Positions 1 to 8,820 of a stretch of 64,000 nucleotides of DNA are shown here, piece by piece. A program made the position numbers and the translations under genes. The stretch is taken from NCBI RefSeq assembly GCF_005405385.1, contig NZ_BJDY01000003.1:62001-126000 (forward strand). The letters run 5' to 3'. How positions within the stretch are numbered: position 1 is the first letter of the stretch; each line of letters begins with the position of its first letter. A model generated the notes under the pieces. It was not told where the DNA came from and did no database searches. It was given only the letters and a program-made list of their open reading frames with translations. The DNA comes from Lactiplantibacillus mudanjiangensis (GTDB lineage: Bacteria; Bacillota; Bacilli; Lactobacillales; Lactobacillaceae).

Positions 1-1
1 G

Positions 2-508
2 GCAACCGCACTTTTTAATGATGATGTCCCTGGGTTAAAACCAAACGTGACACTGCGTGAAGTCATGAATAGTTACGTTTATCCTAATAAACTCGCAGTT
101 GAGACTATTACGGGTAAAGATTTACGCCACGCTTTAGAGCGTTGTGCCGGTTACTTTCTTTTAAAAGATGGGCACGTGATTGTTAATCCGGAGTTCTTGC
201 ATCCAAAACTACGACATTATATTTATGACGTTTACAGTGGCGTTGACTATACTTTCGATTTAACACGACCACTGGGGCAGCGTGTGGTTCAATTAGATTA
301 TCATGGTCAAGCGATCCAACCTGATCAACCATTAACGGTCACCTTGAATCATTACCGCGCTGGTGGCGGTGGCAATTATCCCATGTATAACACCACCAAA
401 ATTGATCGCCAGTTACCAACTGACATGACCGTACTAATCGCCGACTACTTTGCTAAACATCCAGTCGTCACGGCCACTCAACCGACTAACTTTAAGGTGA
501 TTTACTAA
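2..508 (+). CDS. 2',3'-cyclic-nucleotide phosphodiesterase / 5'-nucleotidase family protein, C-terminal part (5' partial)
   Basis: The reading frame is open from the left edge of the window, so the N-terminal metallophosphatase domain lies outside. What remains, about 168 residues, matches the C-terminal substrate-binding domain of UshA/CpdB-type nucleotidases. Visible signatures are an ITGKDLRHALE segment, a DYTFDLTRPLGQRV segment and the glycine-rich NHYRAGGGGNYPMY loop that helps hold the nucleotide base. Such enzymes release phosphate from nucleotides or 2',3'-cyclic nucleotides, usually outside the cell, but this copy's substrate cannot be read from the fragment. An internal GTG at 47 is not the true start. 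The TAA stop at 506-508 lies inside the terminal CTAA of the repeat that follows. Confidence 0.85.
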   Translation, partial: ATALFNDDVPGLKPNVTLREVMNSYVYPNKLAVETITGKDLRHALERCAGYFLLKDGHVIVNPEFLHPKLRHYIYDVYSGVDYTFDLTRPLGQRVVQLDYHGQAIQPDQPLTVTLNHYRAGGGGNYPMYNTTKIDRQLPTDMTVLIADYFAKHPVVTATQPTNFKVIY

Positions 509-848
509 CGGTTGAAAGTTACTTTTACCCATAATCGCCAATCAAAAATAGACTAACTTGCCACCTACCGTTCGCCCACATTGATCCGGAACACTGTGGG
601 CGGACCGGTTCAGCCGAAAGGCGGTCTGAACCGTCGTTTTGAACCGCTAAACCCGCGTTTCAACAGCGCCAAGCTCTAAGCGATAAATCGCTAAGAGCTC
701 CCACGGCTGGGCTCAATGTGAGCTCACTCTTGGTTACAATGGTTTCTGAATTAATTAGTGTCCGCAAGTAACCGGAGTCAACCAGTGATGGCGCCGGCAG
801 AATCACTGGCTGACGGAGGTGGCTAATTTCGTTTTCAACTTTTATTAA
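505..848 (+). repeat. Intergenic palindromic repeat, copy A (second palindrome shortened)
   Basis: This is a member of the window-wide repeat family. It starts with CTAACGGTTGAAAG and ends with TTTCAACTTTTA, diverged versions of the terminal inverted repeat. Palindrome 1 is complete, with arms near CACATTGATCC and GGGCTCAATGTG and inner hairpins including the GCTCTAAGCGAT / ATCGCTAAGAGC pair. Palindrome 2 is reduced to a short stem made from CCAGTGAT and ATCACTGG. The copy sits between convergent genes, and its first bases supply the stop codon of the upstream nucleotidase gene. No protein is encoded. Confidence 0.8.
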
Positions 849-857
849 GCCGCATAA

Positions 858-891
858 AAAATGCGCGTCCAGTTTGTGTGGACGCGCATTT
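858..891 (-). terminator. Intrinsic terminator of the aldo/keto reductase gene
   Basis: A perfect 12-bp stem (860-871 with 879-890, arm AATGCGCGTCCA) with a 7-nt loop is followed on the minus strand by a run of T. It lies 20 bp past the stop of the minus-strand reductase gene. Confidence 0.85.
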
Positions 892-912
892 CGTTTATCA
901 GCTGATTAAGTT

Positions 913-1773
913 TTAGAAATTAACCGTATCAGGGTCGTTGGCTAAACCAGCAACACCACGTAAGCCATCAATTGTCGTCATATCATCGGCACTGAGTTCA
1001 AAATCAAAAATTTCAGTATTTTGAGCAATCCGATCAGCATGAACAGACTTTGGCAATGGTAAGAAACCATGTTGAAGTGACCAGCGTAAAACCACTTGTG
1101 CCACTGACTTGTCATACTTTTGTGCCATCGTTTGTAATGCTGGCACATCAAAGATCTTACCGGTACCAAGTGGACTGTAAGCTTCAGACAAGATGTCATG
1201 CGCATCGTTGTAAGCCACGATTTCCGGTTCCAAATCGCTAGGATTCAAGAAAATTTGGTTTACCGCTGGAATAACTTTCGCCGTTTTAAGTAACGCATCT
1301 AAATGCTTAGGACGAAAGTTCGAAACGCCAATGGCACGAACTTTACGTTCAGCGTACAATTCTTCCATTGCCCGCCAAGTATCAGCATTTAATTGTTCCC
1401 AACTATCACGCATCGCCGCTGGATTAGGCCAATGGATCAAATAGAGATCAACATAATCTAACCCTAACTTTTCCAGTGAGGTGGCTAAGGCCGCTTTGGT
1501 TTGATCATAACCATGATCAGCGTTCCATAACTTAGTTGTGACAAATAAGTCTTTACGAGCAACGCCACTATCAGCGATCGCTTTACCAACACTTTCTTCG
1601 TTGCCATAAGCAGCGGCAGTATCAATGTGCCGGTAGCCGGCTTTCAAAGCAGCTAAAACAGAATCATACGCCACTTGACCATCTGGTGTTTGCCAAGTGC
1701 CAAAACCAACGATTGGAATCTGTGTGCCGTTATTGAGTTCATAAGTATCGGTTAGTTTAGTTAACTGTGTCAT
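913..1773 (-). CDS. Aldo/keto reductase
   Basis: A 286-residue cytoplasmic NADPH-dependent oxidoreductase with the usual length of the AKR family. The catalytic tetrad is complete: Asp51 and Tyr56 (in HIDTAAAYGNEE), Lys81 (in TTKLW) and His114 (in DLYLIHWP). The IGVSNF segment and the C-terminal PLPKS segment that contacts the cofactor are also present. Related enzymes in lactobacilli are often called 2,5-diketo-D-gluconate reductases, but the true substrate is probably a small aldehyde or ketone and cannot be assigned from sequence. An AGGAGGG ribosome site precedes the ATG. The gene stands alone, divergent from the thrE pair. Confidence 0.93.
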   Translation of the reverse strand: MTQLTKLTDTYELNNGTQIPIVGFGTWQTPDGQVAYDSVLAALKAGYRHIDTAAAYGNEESVGKAIADSGVARKDLFVTTKLWNADHGYDQTKAALATSLEKLGLDYVDLYLIHWPNPAAMRDSWEQLNADTWRAMEELYAERKVRAIGVSNFRPKHLDALLKTAKVIPAVNQIFLNPSDLEPEIVAYNDAHDILSEAYSPLGTGKIFDVPALQTMAQKYDKSVAQVVLRWSLQHGFLPLPKSVHADRIAQNTEIFDFELSADDMTTIDGLRGVAGLANDPDTVNF

Positions 1774-1908
1774 CTACAAAACCCTCCTGTTTTTAATTAC
1801 ACGCTAAGTTTACCGGTTATGCCGCGCCAATCACAAGTAAACTGTTTCAAACCACTGCTATTTTTTAGGTTTCGTGAGAAAATAAATCTATCTAAGGAGG
1901 CCGTTCTC

Positions 1909-2661
1909 GTGGAAAAAACCAATTTAGTCATGCAAACAACCTTATTAGCTGGCGCTATCCTGCTTGAAAATGGCGCAGAAATTGCTCGTGTTGAAGATAC
2001 GATGCAACGAATCACCACCAACGCAGGCTATCCCGATGCCCAGATTTTCGTCTTGTTAACCGGGATTACGGTTGCACTGCCAGCAGTGCCTGCTAGTCAA
2101 GTTCGGGCAATTCATCGACGCGGGATGGATCTGGAAAAAGTCGATCAAGTAAATACGCTCTCACGCAAATTTGCGGCACATACGTTAACCTTATCAGAAT
2201 TTTCTGCGGCCCTAACGCGCGTAAATCAGGCCGTCCCCACCTTTCCATTTAGTTGGCTCTTACTGGCGTCATTAGTCGTCAGCGTGACGTTAATGGTCGC
2301 TTTTACGGGTCATGCGTCACCGGCTAATCTCATCACGTGTGCGTTAGCTGGCGGCATAGGATTTAGTGCTTTTGACCGGCTCAATCATCACAGTCCGTTG
2401 CGATTCTTAAGTGAATTTGTGGGCGCCTTTCTCATCGGCTTAGTCACCCTTGCCGGCCACTATCTCGGACTCCCTGATTATCACGCCGATGCCATCATTA
2501 TTGGCGCCATCATGCCGTTAGTGCCTGGCGTGGCGATTACCAATGCCGTTCGTGATACGATGACCGGTAATTTATTGAGCGGTCCTGCTCGCGCGATTGA
2601 GGCCATTCTCTCGGCCAGCGCGATCGGTCTCGGGATTGCATTAACATCATTTTTCTATTAA
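1909..2661 (+). CDS. Threonine/serine exporter family protein, N-terminal-domain subunit (ThrE/DUF1212)
   Basis: This encodes 250 residues from a GTG at 1909, chosen because AAGGAGG lies 8 bases upstream; the open frame extends 90 bp further but has no ribosome site there. The N-terminal soluble part has the family segment GAEIARVEDTMQR and a TGITVAL stretch. It is followed by about five hydrophobic segments and the signature MPLVPGVAITNAVRD. In Corynebacterium ThrE this domain is fused to the domain encoded by the next gene; in many Firmicutes they are separate, as here. The pair probably exports small amino acids or related solutes, with substrate unproven. It is the first gene of a two-gene operon. 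Confidence 0.87.
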   Translation: MEKTNLVMQTTLLAGAILLENGAEIARVEDTMQRITTNAGYPDAQIFVLLTGITVALPAVPASQVRAIHRRGMDLEKVDQVNTLSRKFAAHTLTLSEFSAALTRVNQAVPTFPFSWLLLASLVVSVTLMVAFTGHASPANLITCALAGGIGFSAFDRLNHHSPLRFLSEFVGAFLIGLVTLAGHYLGLPDYHADAIIIGAIMPLVPGVAITNAVRDTMTGNLLSGPARAIEAILSASAIGLGIALTSFFY

Positions 2662-2673
2662 GGAGGTCGCCAC

Positions 2674-3138
2674 ATGGGACATTGGTTAGTCACCACCGGC
2701 TTACTGCAAACGCTACTCGCCTATTTAGCGACCGCTGGCTTTGGCGTCTTGTTAAACATTCCACGGCGCGCCGTTAATTTAAGCGGCTGGGTAGGTGCTG
2801 CCGGTTGGCTCACTTATGAAGTGCTCTTTCAGTTGTTACCGACGACTGTCGATATCAAACTCGCTATTGGTAATTTAGTAGCCGCGGTCGTCATCGGCGT
2901 TGCCAGTGGTTTAGCAGCTCGTTATAAACAGATGCCGATGATCATTTTTAATATTCCAAGTCTCGTGCCACTCGTCCCTGGGGGGCAAGCTTATCGCGTG
3001 GTCCGTAACCTCGTGACTGGACATCCACAACTTGCCACGCACTATTTGTCACAAGTCGTCATTATCGCCGGCGTCATTGCCATTGGGTTTTTAATTGCGG
3101 AGTTCTGCAATCATTTATTTTTACATTTCAGCCATTAA
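2674..3138 (+). CDS. Threonine/serine exporter family protein, C-terminal-domain subunit (DUF3815)
   Basis: A 154-residue membrane protein with about four or five hydrophobic segments and the conserved NIPRRA and PSLVPLVPGGQAYR motifs. The second motif mirrors the MPLVPGVAITNA motif of the partner gene, as expected for the two homologous halves of ThrE. The ATG lies 8 bases after AAGGAGG and 12 bp after the stop of the partner, so both are surely co-translated from one message and likely form one transporter. Confidence 0.87.
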   Translation: MGHWLVTTGLLQTLLAYLATAGFGVLLNIPRRAVNLSGWVGAAGWLTYEVLFQLLPTTVDIKLAIGNLVAAVVIGVASGLAARYKQMPMIIFNIPSLVPLVPGGQAYRVVRNLVTGHPQLATHYLSQVVIIAGVIAIGFLIAEFCNHLFLHFSH

Positions 3139-3186
3139 AAACAGCATGCTCGCTAACGGATTTCTGACACACGTTTTATTTGGAGA

Positions 3187-3625
3187 CTAAAGGTTGAAAG
3201 CTACTTTCTAGCAATAATCGTTGATATGATAAGCATTCATCGATCAAAACTAGTCATACTTGCCGCCTACCATTCGCCCACATTGAGCCGGAACGCTTGT
3301 GGGTGGACTGGGCTCAATGTGGGCTCACTCTCGGTTATATTAGTGATTGATTAGTCTCTGCGATACAACCGGAGCCAGCCAGTGATGGCGCCGGCCGTGA
3401 AAATATCGTTAGTCTGGGTGATTTCCCCGGACTTTACGATATGGACGACTTTTGAGACTAGTGGTTTTGCTAGTCTCAAAAGCAAGGTGGATGCCCGCAT
3501 TTTGGCTGGAGCCGGTCCCCACAGCCGGCAGAATCATTGGCTGGCGTAGGTGGGTGATCAATCTAGCATGGCTTAAGTCAATTCTAGTAAAGCTTTTACC
3601 ATCATACTTAACTTTCAGCCTTTAG
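3187..3625 (+). repeat. Intergenic palindromic repeat, copy B (first palindrome shortened)
   Basis: It starts with CTAAAGGTTGAAAGC and ends with CTTTCAGCCTTTAG. The 7-bp direct repeat TTGGAGA flanks it at 3180-3186 and 3626-3632, which looks like a target-site duplication. Palindrome 1 has lost its interior: CACATTGAGCC is joined through a short stem to GGGCTCAATGTG. Palindrome 2 is complete, with outer arms GCCAGCCAGTGAT and ATCATTGGCTGGC and two inner hairpins. It lies between convergent thrE and uppP genes, immediately beside the uppP terminator. Confidence 0.88.
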
Positions 3626-3634
3626 TTGGAGATC

Positions 3635-3668
3635 AAAAAAAGCGTCTGGGCTTGTCCCAAACGCTTTT
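3635..3668 (-). terminator. Intrinsic terminator of uppP
   Basis: The stem AAAGCGT / ACGCTTT is extended by GGG/CCC pairs around a short loop. It is followed on the minus strand by seven T residues (the A run at 3635-3641), just downstream of the uppP stop. Confidence 0.82.
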
Positions 3669-3675
3669 GCTGTTT

Positions 3676-4503
3676 TTAATGAATGAAGGCGAAGTAGCCA
3701 ATCACTAAGACCCCTAGGACAATTCGATACCAGCCGAACGCCTTAAAGTCGTTTTTCTTGATGTAGTCGAGTAAGAAACGAATCGACAAGTACGCCACCA
3801 CGAAGGAAACAATGACCCCAACGGCTAAGACCATCCCTTGCAACCCCGCAAGTGAGTTGCCATGATCGAAATACTTGTAAAGTTTCAAGAGTGACGCCCC
3901 AAACATCGTTGGAATCGCCATAAAGAATGAGAATTCAGTTGCCACATACCGTGACGTCCCAATTAAGATCGCCCCTAAAATCGTTGCGCCTGAACGTGAC
4001 GTCCCTGGAATCAATGATAATAGTTGGAAAACCCCGATGAATAAGGCAGTCGTATAAGGCAAGGTCCGCAAATCCCCAAATTTAGGGGTTAAGGTCTTAT
4101 TGTGGTTTTCAATCACGATGAACAAGATCCCATAAATGATCAAGGTTGCTGAAACTACCGCCCAGTTCATCAAATGAGCATCCATCCAGTCATTTAACGG
4201 TAATCCGATAATGACCGATGGAATTACGGCCAAGATCACTTTACTCCATAACACCCATGTATCACGCTTTTCCACGTTACTCTTACGTGGTGACAATGGA
4301 TTTAACTTATGGAAGTAGATGACGACCACCGCCATAATGGCCCCCAGTTGAATGACCACATTGAACATATCAGTAAATTGCGTGGATTGTTGCATCTTAA
4401 TAAATTCATCCACTAACACCAAATGTCCTGTAGAACTAATCGGTAAGAATTCGGTAATCCCTTCAACAATCCCCAAGATTACCGCTTTAATAATATCTAA
4501 CAC
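3676..4503 (-). CDS. uppP: Undecaprenyl-diphosphatase (BacA/UppP)
   Basis: A 275-residue polytopic membrane enzyme that dephosphorylates undecaprenyl diphosphate and so recycles the lipid carrier for peptidoglycan and teichoic acid synthesis. It can give bacitracin resistance. Both family signatures are intact: [15 protein letters not shown] (residues 14-28, with Glu18 and His27) and PGTSRSGAT (residues 166-174, with Arg170). Length is typical. Translation starts at GTG, with GAAAGGA about 10 bases upstream. It is a single gene with its own terminator. Confidence 0.96.
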   Translation of the reverse strand: MLDIIKAVILGIVEGITEFLPISSTGHLVLVDEFIKMQQSTQFTDMFNVVIQLGAIMAVVVIYFHKLNPLSPRKSNVEKRDTWVLWSKVILAVIPSVIIGLPLNDWMDAHLMNWAVVSATLIIYGILFIVIENHNKTLTPKFGDLRTLPYTTALFIGVFQLLSLIPGTSRSGATILGAILIGTSRYVATEFSFFMAIPTMFGASLLKLYKYFDHGNSLAGLQGMVLAVGVIVSFVVAYLSIRFLLDYIKKNDFKAFGWYRIVLGVLVIGYFAFIH

Positions 4504-4628
4504 AAGTTGAATTCCTTTCTGTTGACGTGATTACCAATCGCAATCACTAGTTTAAGCTCACAAACCCTTTTATTATAGCAATCCCAATGCAACGTGAATA
4601 GCACAATTAAGTAAGGATTCAGTAAAGA

Positions 4629-5147
4629 TTAGGCCGATAAAGCCTGTAAAGCCGCTGTATAAATCGTTTTCGTCCGCTCATCAAAACAAACAATCTCAAT
4701 GCGTTGAATCATCGTGGCTGTCGTTTGAGCCGTGGTGAACAAGGTCTGTACCGCGATGGCTGCCGCTAATGGCAATGGAAAGTGGTAAATCCCCGTACTG
4801 ATAGACGGAAAGGCCACTGTTTGACAACCGTTCGTTGCCGCCAAATTAAGGCTATTGCGATAACTATTGGCTAGTAAGGTTAACTCTTGCTGGGTACCGC
4901 CATGCCAAACGGGACCTGGCGTATGCACCACAAATTTAGCCGGTAAGTTAAAACCCGGCGTGATTTTAGCCTCCCCCACTGCACAACCATGTAACGGCCG
5001 GCAAGCCGCGAGTAGCGCTGGTCCAGCGGCTCGATGAATGGCACCATCCACACCACCACCGCCTAATAAACTGGGATTAGCCGCATTGACGCTTGCATCG
5101 ACTGCCATCGTGGTAATATCACCACGAATCACCTCAATGTTCACCAT
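4629..5147 (-). CDS. Macrodomain protein (ADP-ribose / O-acetyl-ADP-ribose hydrolase type)
   Basis: 172 residues forming one macrodomain. The ligand loops are visible: [19 protein letters not shown] (about residues 20-38), with the conserved Asn-Ala-Ala-Asn and Gly-Gly-Gly-Val-Asp-Gly-Ala segments of the MacroD/YmdB group, and the later [10 protein letters not shown] loop. Members of this group hydrolyse O-acetyl-ADP-ribose or remove ADP-ribose from proteins or nucleic acids. The gene starts two bases after the stop of the upstream TetR gene and is thus translated with it. The pairing with a dedicated TetR regulator suggests a stress-linked role, which is inference. Confidence 0.9.
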   Translation of the reverse strand: MVNIEVIRGDITTMAVDASVNAANPSLLGGGGVDGAIHRAAGPALLAACRPLHGCAVGEAKITPGFNLPAKFVVHTPGPVWHGGTQQELTLLANSYRNSLNLAATNGCQTVAFPSISTGIYHFPLPLAAAIAVQTLFTTAQTTATMIQRIEIVCFDERTKTIYTAALQALSA

Positions 5148-5149
5148 CC

Positions 5150-5728
5150 TTAGCCCTCCTGCAAAATCAGCTTCACGCTCACCATTGCTTGTTGCTTAAG
5201 TTGCAAGACGTTAACAGCTTGTTTCGCCAGTAATTGTAGCCCACTCCGAACCTGCATTAAGCTTGTCGCTGTTTCAGCAACGGTGGCTGGTAATTGTGAC
5301 GCCACCGGACTCAATAGGCCCACCAAGCGGGTCTGCAGGGCCGCATAGATTGCTTGCGTTTGATTAGCAATTAACGTGTCATGACCGCCAATTTCAGCCA
5401 TGGTATTTACCAGTAAACAGCCGCTGGGCCAACGATCACTTTGCGCGGGTAACAACAGACAATCTGCTAAAAGTGCCGCTAACGGAGTTCCCAACGCTTG
5501 ATCACGTTGAATTAATTGCGTTAACAGCTCATCTAATACGAGTTGATATTGTTGTAAACTCCGCCGCAAAGCCACGGACTTATTGCGATATTGTCGATAG
5601 AACTGTGACCGCGATAGCTGACTAGCTGTCACCAAATCCGCAATGCTTGTCTGCGCATAGCCATTTTGCCAAAACTGAATCATAAGTTGTTCAGTTACTG
5701 CCGCTGCCGTTAATGTCGTTTTACCCAT
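5150..5728 (-). CDS. TetR/AcrR family transcriptional regulator
   Basis: 192 residues. The N-terminal 55 residues form a TetR helix-turn-helix: [21 protein letters not shown] followed by the recognition helix around [15 protein letters not shown]. The C-terminal ligand domain is hydrophobic and not recognisable further. AGGAGG precedes the ATG. It is the middle gene of a minus-strand trio (small membrane protein, TetR, macrodomain) and probably controls its own operon. The ligand is unknown. Confidence 0.88.
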   Translation of the reverse strand: MGKTTLTAAAVTEQLMIQFWQNGYAQTSIADLVTASQLSRSQFYRQYRNKSVALRRSLQQYQLVLDELLTQLIQRDQALGTPLAALLADCLLLPAQSDRWPSGCLLVNTMAEIGGHDTLIANQTQAIYAALQTRLVGLLSPVASQLPATVAETATSLMQVRSGLQLLAKQAVNVLQLKQQAMVSVKLILQEG

Positions 5729-5740
5729 TACCGAAACCTC

Positions 5741-6064
5741 CTAATCACTAATCAAAATCTGAATACCGCGGACAATCGACCAAAGGTAGCTCGCTAAAGC
5801 CACTAGTCCGAGTAATGCGAGTAAGATCACGACTAACCAACCACTCTTACTTGCATCTTGCCAATAAAAGCCAGTCACACCAATCATGACCAACGCACCG
5901 ATACCAAGAATGGCGGGAATGAGTTGTAACCAAAAGGCCCGTCCTGCTGTCCGTCGAATTTCTGGTTGATCCCCAGTTAATACCCAAACAATTAATGGAA
6001 ATAATACCGGCAGGAACAAAACACTCAAGTAACTTAAACTATTAATTACACGATAGCGTGTCAT
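5741..6064 (-). CDS. Small membrane protein, unknown function (DUF4870-like)
   Basis: 107 residues with three hydrophobic segments (about residues 12-30, 46-65 and 77-100). A short loop, GDQPEIRRTAGRAFW, resembles the conserved loop of DUF4870-type membrane proteins. I do not recognise a function. An AGGAGGGG site sits just before the ATG. It is the first gene of the operon that continues with the TetR and macrodomain genes, 12 bp apart, so it may be the membrane output of that regulator. Confidence 0.7.
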   Translation of the reverse strand: MTRYRVINSLSYLSVLFLPVLFPLIVWVLTGDQPEIRRTAGRAFWLQLIPAILGIGALVMIGVTGFYWQDASKSGWLVVILLALLGLVALASYLWSIVRGIQILISD

Positions 6065-6198
6065 CGTTAACCCCTCCTGTCATTTAGTTACCCCGAGTAT
6101 AGCGAATCTCATCCGACACGGCAAATCTTAAAGAACCGCTTAAATTGTTTAGTAAACCGTCAAGTTTAAGCGCGGGACATAATGGTTCTTTGAAAATC

Positions 6199-6207
6199 TG
6201 CTATAAT
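6199..6207 (+). promoter_or_regulatory. Extended -10 promoter of the DUF1002 gene
   Basis: TGCTATAAT is a perfect extended -10 element lying 36 bp upstream of the start codon, with no good -35 hexamer. A GGAGG site at 6231-6235 follows. Confidence 0.6.
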
Positions 6208-6242
6208 TCAAGGTGCATTAGTTAAACTGCGGAGGAAAAAAC

Positions 6243-7217
6243 ATGCATAAACAACGCCATTTTAAATTCAAATGGGTCGGCTTATTGGCCACCTTATTAA
6301 TCAGTTTTGCTGGTTGGCAACTAACCTCACATGCTGATGACAGTTCCAGTGACACACCAATCGTCACGTTAGGCTCAAGTTTAACAAGCTCACAAAAACA
6401 AGGTACCATCGACACCTTAACAGCCAGTTTGGACGACAGTAGTAACTACCAAACGTTAACCGTTAACGGTGATACGTTGGTCAAATATCTAAACCCATCT
6501 GGTGAAAGTTTCACTAGTAGTTCAGGCGTCTGGTCTAGTGCCATGATTCAAAAGACGAGTTCTGGTTCTGGGATCAACGTCAAGATTTTAGACTACAACG
6601 GCAGTAATAACATCACCACCATTACCGCTAACCAATATAAAAACGCGGCTTTAACCGCTGGGATTGCTGATGCTAATATTTACATCACGTCGGCCACCCC
6701 GATTGATGGTTCCGGAGCTTTGGCCGGGATCTATGCCGCTTATGCTAAGAGTGGTAACAGTTTGAATACCAAGCAAGTTAGCGCCGCGCAAAATGAATTG
6801 AGTACCTTAAGCGGGATCACTCAAGCCAATAAAGGCAAGTCCGGTTATACCGATGCGCAATTAAATAATGCCGTTGCCGGTGCCAAACAAGCTATGGCGA
6901 AGAAAGGCAGTAACGTCACTAAGAGTGAAATTACCACCATCGTTAACAATCAAATTACCAATAATAACTTAACTAATGTGATCACCAATAACCAAAAGAC
7001 ACAAATCATTAACCTGTTAGTCAAAATTCGTGATTCTGGCGCTTTGAATTCATCAAGCTTCAAAACTCAAGCCAGTTCGTTAATGAAAAATATTCAGTCA
7101 AACGCTAAAGGTATTTTTAGTAAATTAAATACCCAAGAAAATCAAAACGCTTTGCAAAAGGTTTGGTCCTCAATTACCAATTTCTTTAGTTCTATTTTCA
7201 AATCAATTTTTGGTTAA
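6243..7217 (+). CDS. Secreted DUF1002 domain protein
   Basis: 324 residues. A signal peptide is clear: KFKWVGLLATLLISFAGW, with cleavage probably after SHA (about residue 31). The body matches DUF1002, a family of secreted Firmicute proteins: an N-terminal segment ending in YITSATPIDGSGALAGIYAAY and an Asn/Thr/Lys-rich C-terminal helical part. Function of the family is unknown. The C-terminus (SITNFFSSIFKSIFG) is strongly hydrophobic-amphipathic. It is a single gene with its own promoter and terminator. Confidence 0.85.
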   Translation: MHKQRHFKFKWVGLLATLLISFAGWQLTSHADDSSSDTPIVTLGSSLTSSQKQGTIDTLTASLDDSSNYQTLTVNGDTLVKYLNPSGESFTSSSGVWSSAMIQKTSSGSGINVKILDYNGSNNITTITANQYKNAALTAGIADANIYITSATPIDGSGALAGIYAAYAKSGNSLNTKQVSAAQNELSTLSGITQANKGKSGYTDAQLNNAVAGAKQAMAKKGSNVTKSEITTIVNNQITNNNLTNVITNNQKTQIINLLVKIRDSGALNSSSFKTQASSLMKNIQSNAKGIFSKLNTQENQNALQKVWSSITNFFSSIFKSIFG

Positions 7218-7226
7218 CTAAAACCT

Positions 7227-7263
7227 AAAATGGCCAGTCTGCTAATTGTAGACTGGCCATTTT
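7227..7263 (+). terminator. Intrinsic terminator of the DUF1002 gene
   Basis: A perfect 14-bp stem (7227-7240 with 7250-7263, arm AAAATGGCCAGTCT) around a 9-nt loop. The A and T tails at both ends make it usable from either strand. Confidence 0.88.
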
Positions 7264-7272
7264 AATTCTTAA

Positions 7273-7361
7273 CTAAAGATTGAACATTAAATCGGCCGAT
7301 CAGAAGTAGATCATCTTGCCGCCTACCGTTCACCCACATTGAGCCGGAACGCTGTAGGCGC
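7273..7361 (+). repeat. Intergenic palindromic repeat, copy C (left-end fragment)
   Basis: It begins CTAAAGATTGAA, then matches the left end of full copies through CTTGCCGCCTACCGTTC and into the first arm of palindrome 1 (CCCACATTGAGCCGGAACGC). It stops before the second arm. The rest of the element is missing, and the fragment runs into the terminator of the marR gene. Confidence 0.7.
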
Positions 7362-7375
7362 AACTTCACTGAACA

Positions 7376-7424
7376 CAAAAAGCGCCGTTATCCAAGACTC
7401 TTAACTTGGACAACAGCGCTTTTT
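7376..7424 (-). terminator. Intrinsic terminator of the marR-family gene
   Basis: A long stem with AAAAAGCGC pairing with GCGCTTTTT and TCCAAG with CTTGGA, with two small mismatches, 20 bp beyond the stop of the minus-strand regulator. Confidence 0.8.
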
Positions 7425-7444
7425 AAAATGATAATCTAATTTAA

Positions 7445-7942
7445 TTAGGCTTCGCGCTTAATTTCAGTAAAGTTTGGTTTTTCGACTTGCTTAGTATCAG
7501 TACCTTCATTGACAAACTTGTCCATGAATTCTTCAACTAAGTCTAACGTTTGATATTGTTTAGCTAAGTTGAAAGATTGGGCCCAAGCACGATTCCGTTG
7601 TAACAATTCAGAGAAGACCACGTGTTCAACCCGCGCACCTTCAGGTGTTAGCTTCAAAACTTTGTTACGACGATCATGATCTTCGGCTTCTTGGTATAAA
7701 TAATCTTTCCGTAATAAGCGGCCGATTAACCGTGAAATAGCTGAACGCGTTACGCCATGAGTTTCCGCAATATCCATCAAACGAATCTTGCCTTTAGCTT
7801 CGGCAATATCATAAAGAATGTAAAATTCGTCTAACGTAATCCCGTGCTCCGTGGCTGGTTCCGCAAACATGTCAGATAAGTTCTTGAAGCCGTGTAAATA
7901 CATGTGGCTAAATCGGTTGAAAAATTCCATATCTTCATTCAT
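7445..7942 (-). CDS. MarR family transcriptional regulator
   Basis: 165 residues from the ATG at 7942, preferred over an upstream TTG because AAAGGGAG lies 9-10 bases before it. The winged helix-turn-helix is visible at about residues 45-95: DIAETHGVTRSAISRLIGRL, then the wing around EDHDRRNKVLKLTPEG. This is the characteristic MarR DxRxxxxxLT segment. The ligand and targets cannot be read from the sequence. It is next to, but separately transcribed from, an upstream TetR-family gene. Confidence 0.9.
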   Translation of the reverse strand: MNEDMEFFNRFSHMYLHGFKNLSDMFAEPATEHGITLDEFYILYDIAEAKGKIRLMDIAETHGVTRSAISRLIGRLLRKDYLYQEAEDHDRRNKVLKLTPEGARVEHVVFSELLQRNRAWAQSFNLAKQYQTLDLVEEFMDKFVNEGTDTKQVEKPNFTEIKREA

Positions 7943-8107
7943 AATTAAAAATCTCCCTTTCAATCCAAAAGTCGAATTAGTCAGTTAAAATCTTCATAAT
8001 TCGTTCCAAAGTTATTTTAAAATTAGTAAGCGTCTTTTATCATTTCCCCGATTTAAAGTGTACTAGTATATTTTACGAAATACAAGGATTTTAGGTTATC
8101 TTTTATA

Positions 8108-8776
8108 TTAAATTTTTATTTCAGCGCTTAAGTCAATCGTGGCATGTGCATGCAAGTACGTGATGAACTGCTGGAAGTACCGATCGGTGTTATATTTTGC
8201 GGTACTTAGGTAAACACGGTCGATTTTTTGGCGATCTTCACCTATCAGTAGATAAAAGGCTTGCGCAATATTTTCCGCAATGCCTTCCACGCTAGCATGC
8301 AATAATTTGCGTTTAAAAAAGACTGCCATACCGCCTGATACAGCAAAGTTGATGGCATATCGAATCACTGACGTTTCACCGGCAACCCCGATAGATTCCA
8401 GCCAGTCCAGACTCACCAAAACCAGCTCCGTTGTCAACTCTGGATTTTCAAAAATATCCTTAATAAAGCTTTCCATTTTAGGATTTTCATCTAAAGTCCG
8501 CAGTAAAAAACTCATTTGAATCATCGTTCGTTGTTCTGGCAACAGATTAGTGAGCTGTTCATTACTATAAATAAAGGCACTCAACATTAGCTCATTGAGC
8601 ATCGTACTTAATAAAACAATCTTCTTTGGAAAATAGTGTTGGAGTAATGATTTACTGATATCACAAGCTTCCGCGATATCTTTCATTTGAACATTGTCAT
8701 ACCGTTTCTCAGCAAATAATCGAAAAGCCGTATTCACAATCTCCATGCGTCGTTGCGTATTACGTTTCCGTGGCAC
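8108..8776 (-). CDS. TetR/AcrR family transcriptional regulator
   Basis: About 222 residues. The helix-turn-helix is at the N-terminus: TAFRLFAEKRYDNVQMKDIAEACDISKSLLQHYFPKK. I start at the GTG at 8776 because GAGG lies 10 bases before it; the GTG at 8785 would directly follow the same ribosome site. The C-terminal domain is hydrophobic and of unknown ligand specificity. The 19-bp palindrome at 8802-8820 just upstream is a likely auto-operator. It is divergent from pckA. Confidence 0.85.
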   Translation of the reverse strand: MPRKRNTQRRMEIVNTAFRLFAEKRYDNVQMKDIAEACDISKSLLQHYFPKKIVLLSTMLNELMLSAFIYSNEQLTNLLPEQRTMIQMSFLLRTLDENPKMESFIKDIFENPELTTELVLVSLDWLESIGVAGETSVIRYAINFAVSGGMAVFFKRKLLHASVEGIAENIAQAFYLLIGEDRQKIDRVYLSTAKYNTDRYFQQFITYLHAHATIDLSAEIKI

Positions 8777-8801
8777 TACTTTCACCCCTCTGTAACTTTA
8801 A

Positions 8802-8820
8802 TGGTTAATCAAATTAACCA
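8802..8820. promoter_or_regulatory. Palindromic operator candidate upstream of the tetR-family gene
   Basis: Perfect 8-bp arms TGGTTAAT and ATTAACCA with a 3-bp centre, 26 bp upstream of the start codon of the minus-strand TetR gene. Size and symmetry suit a TetR dimer. Assignment to this regulator is inference. Confidence 0.5.
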
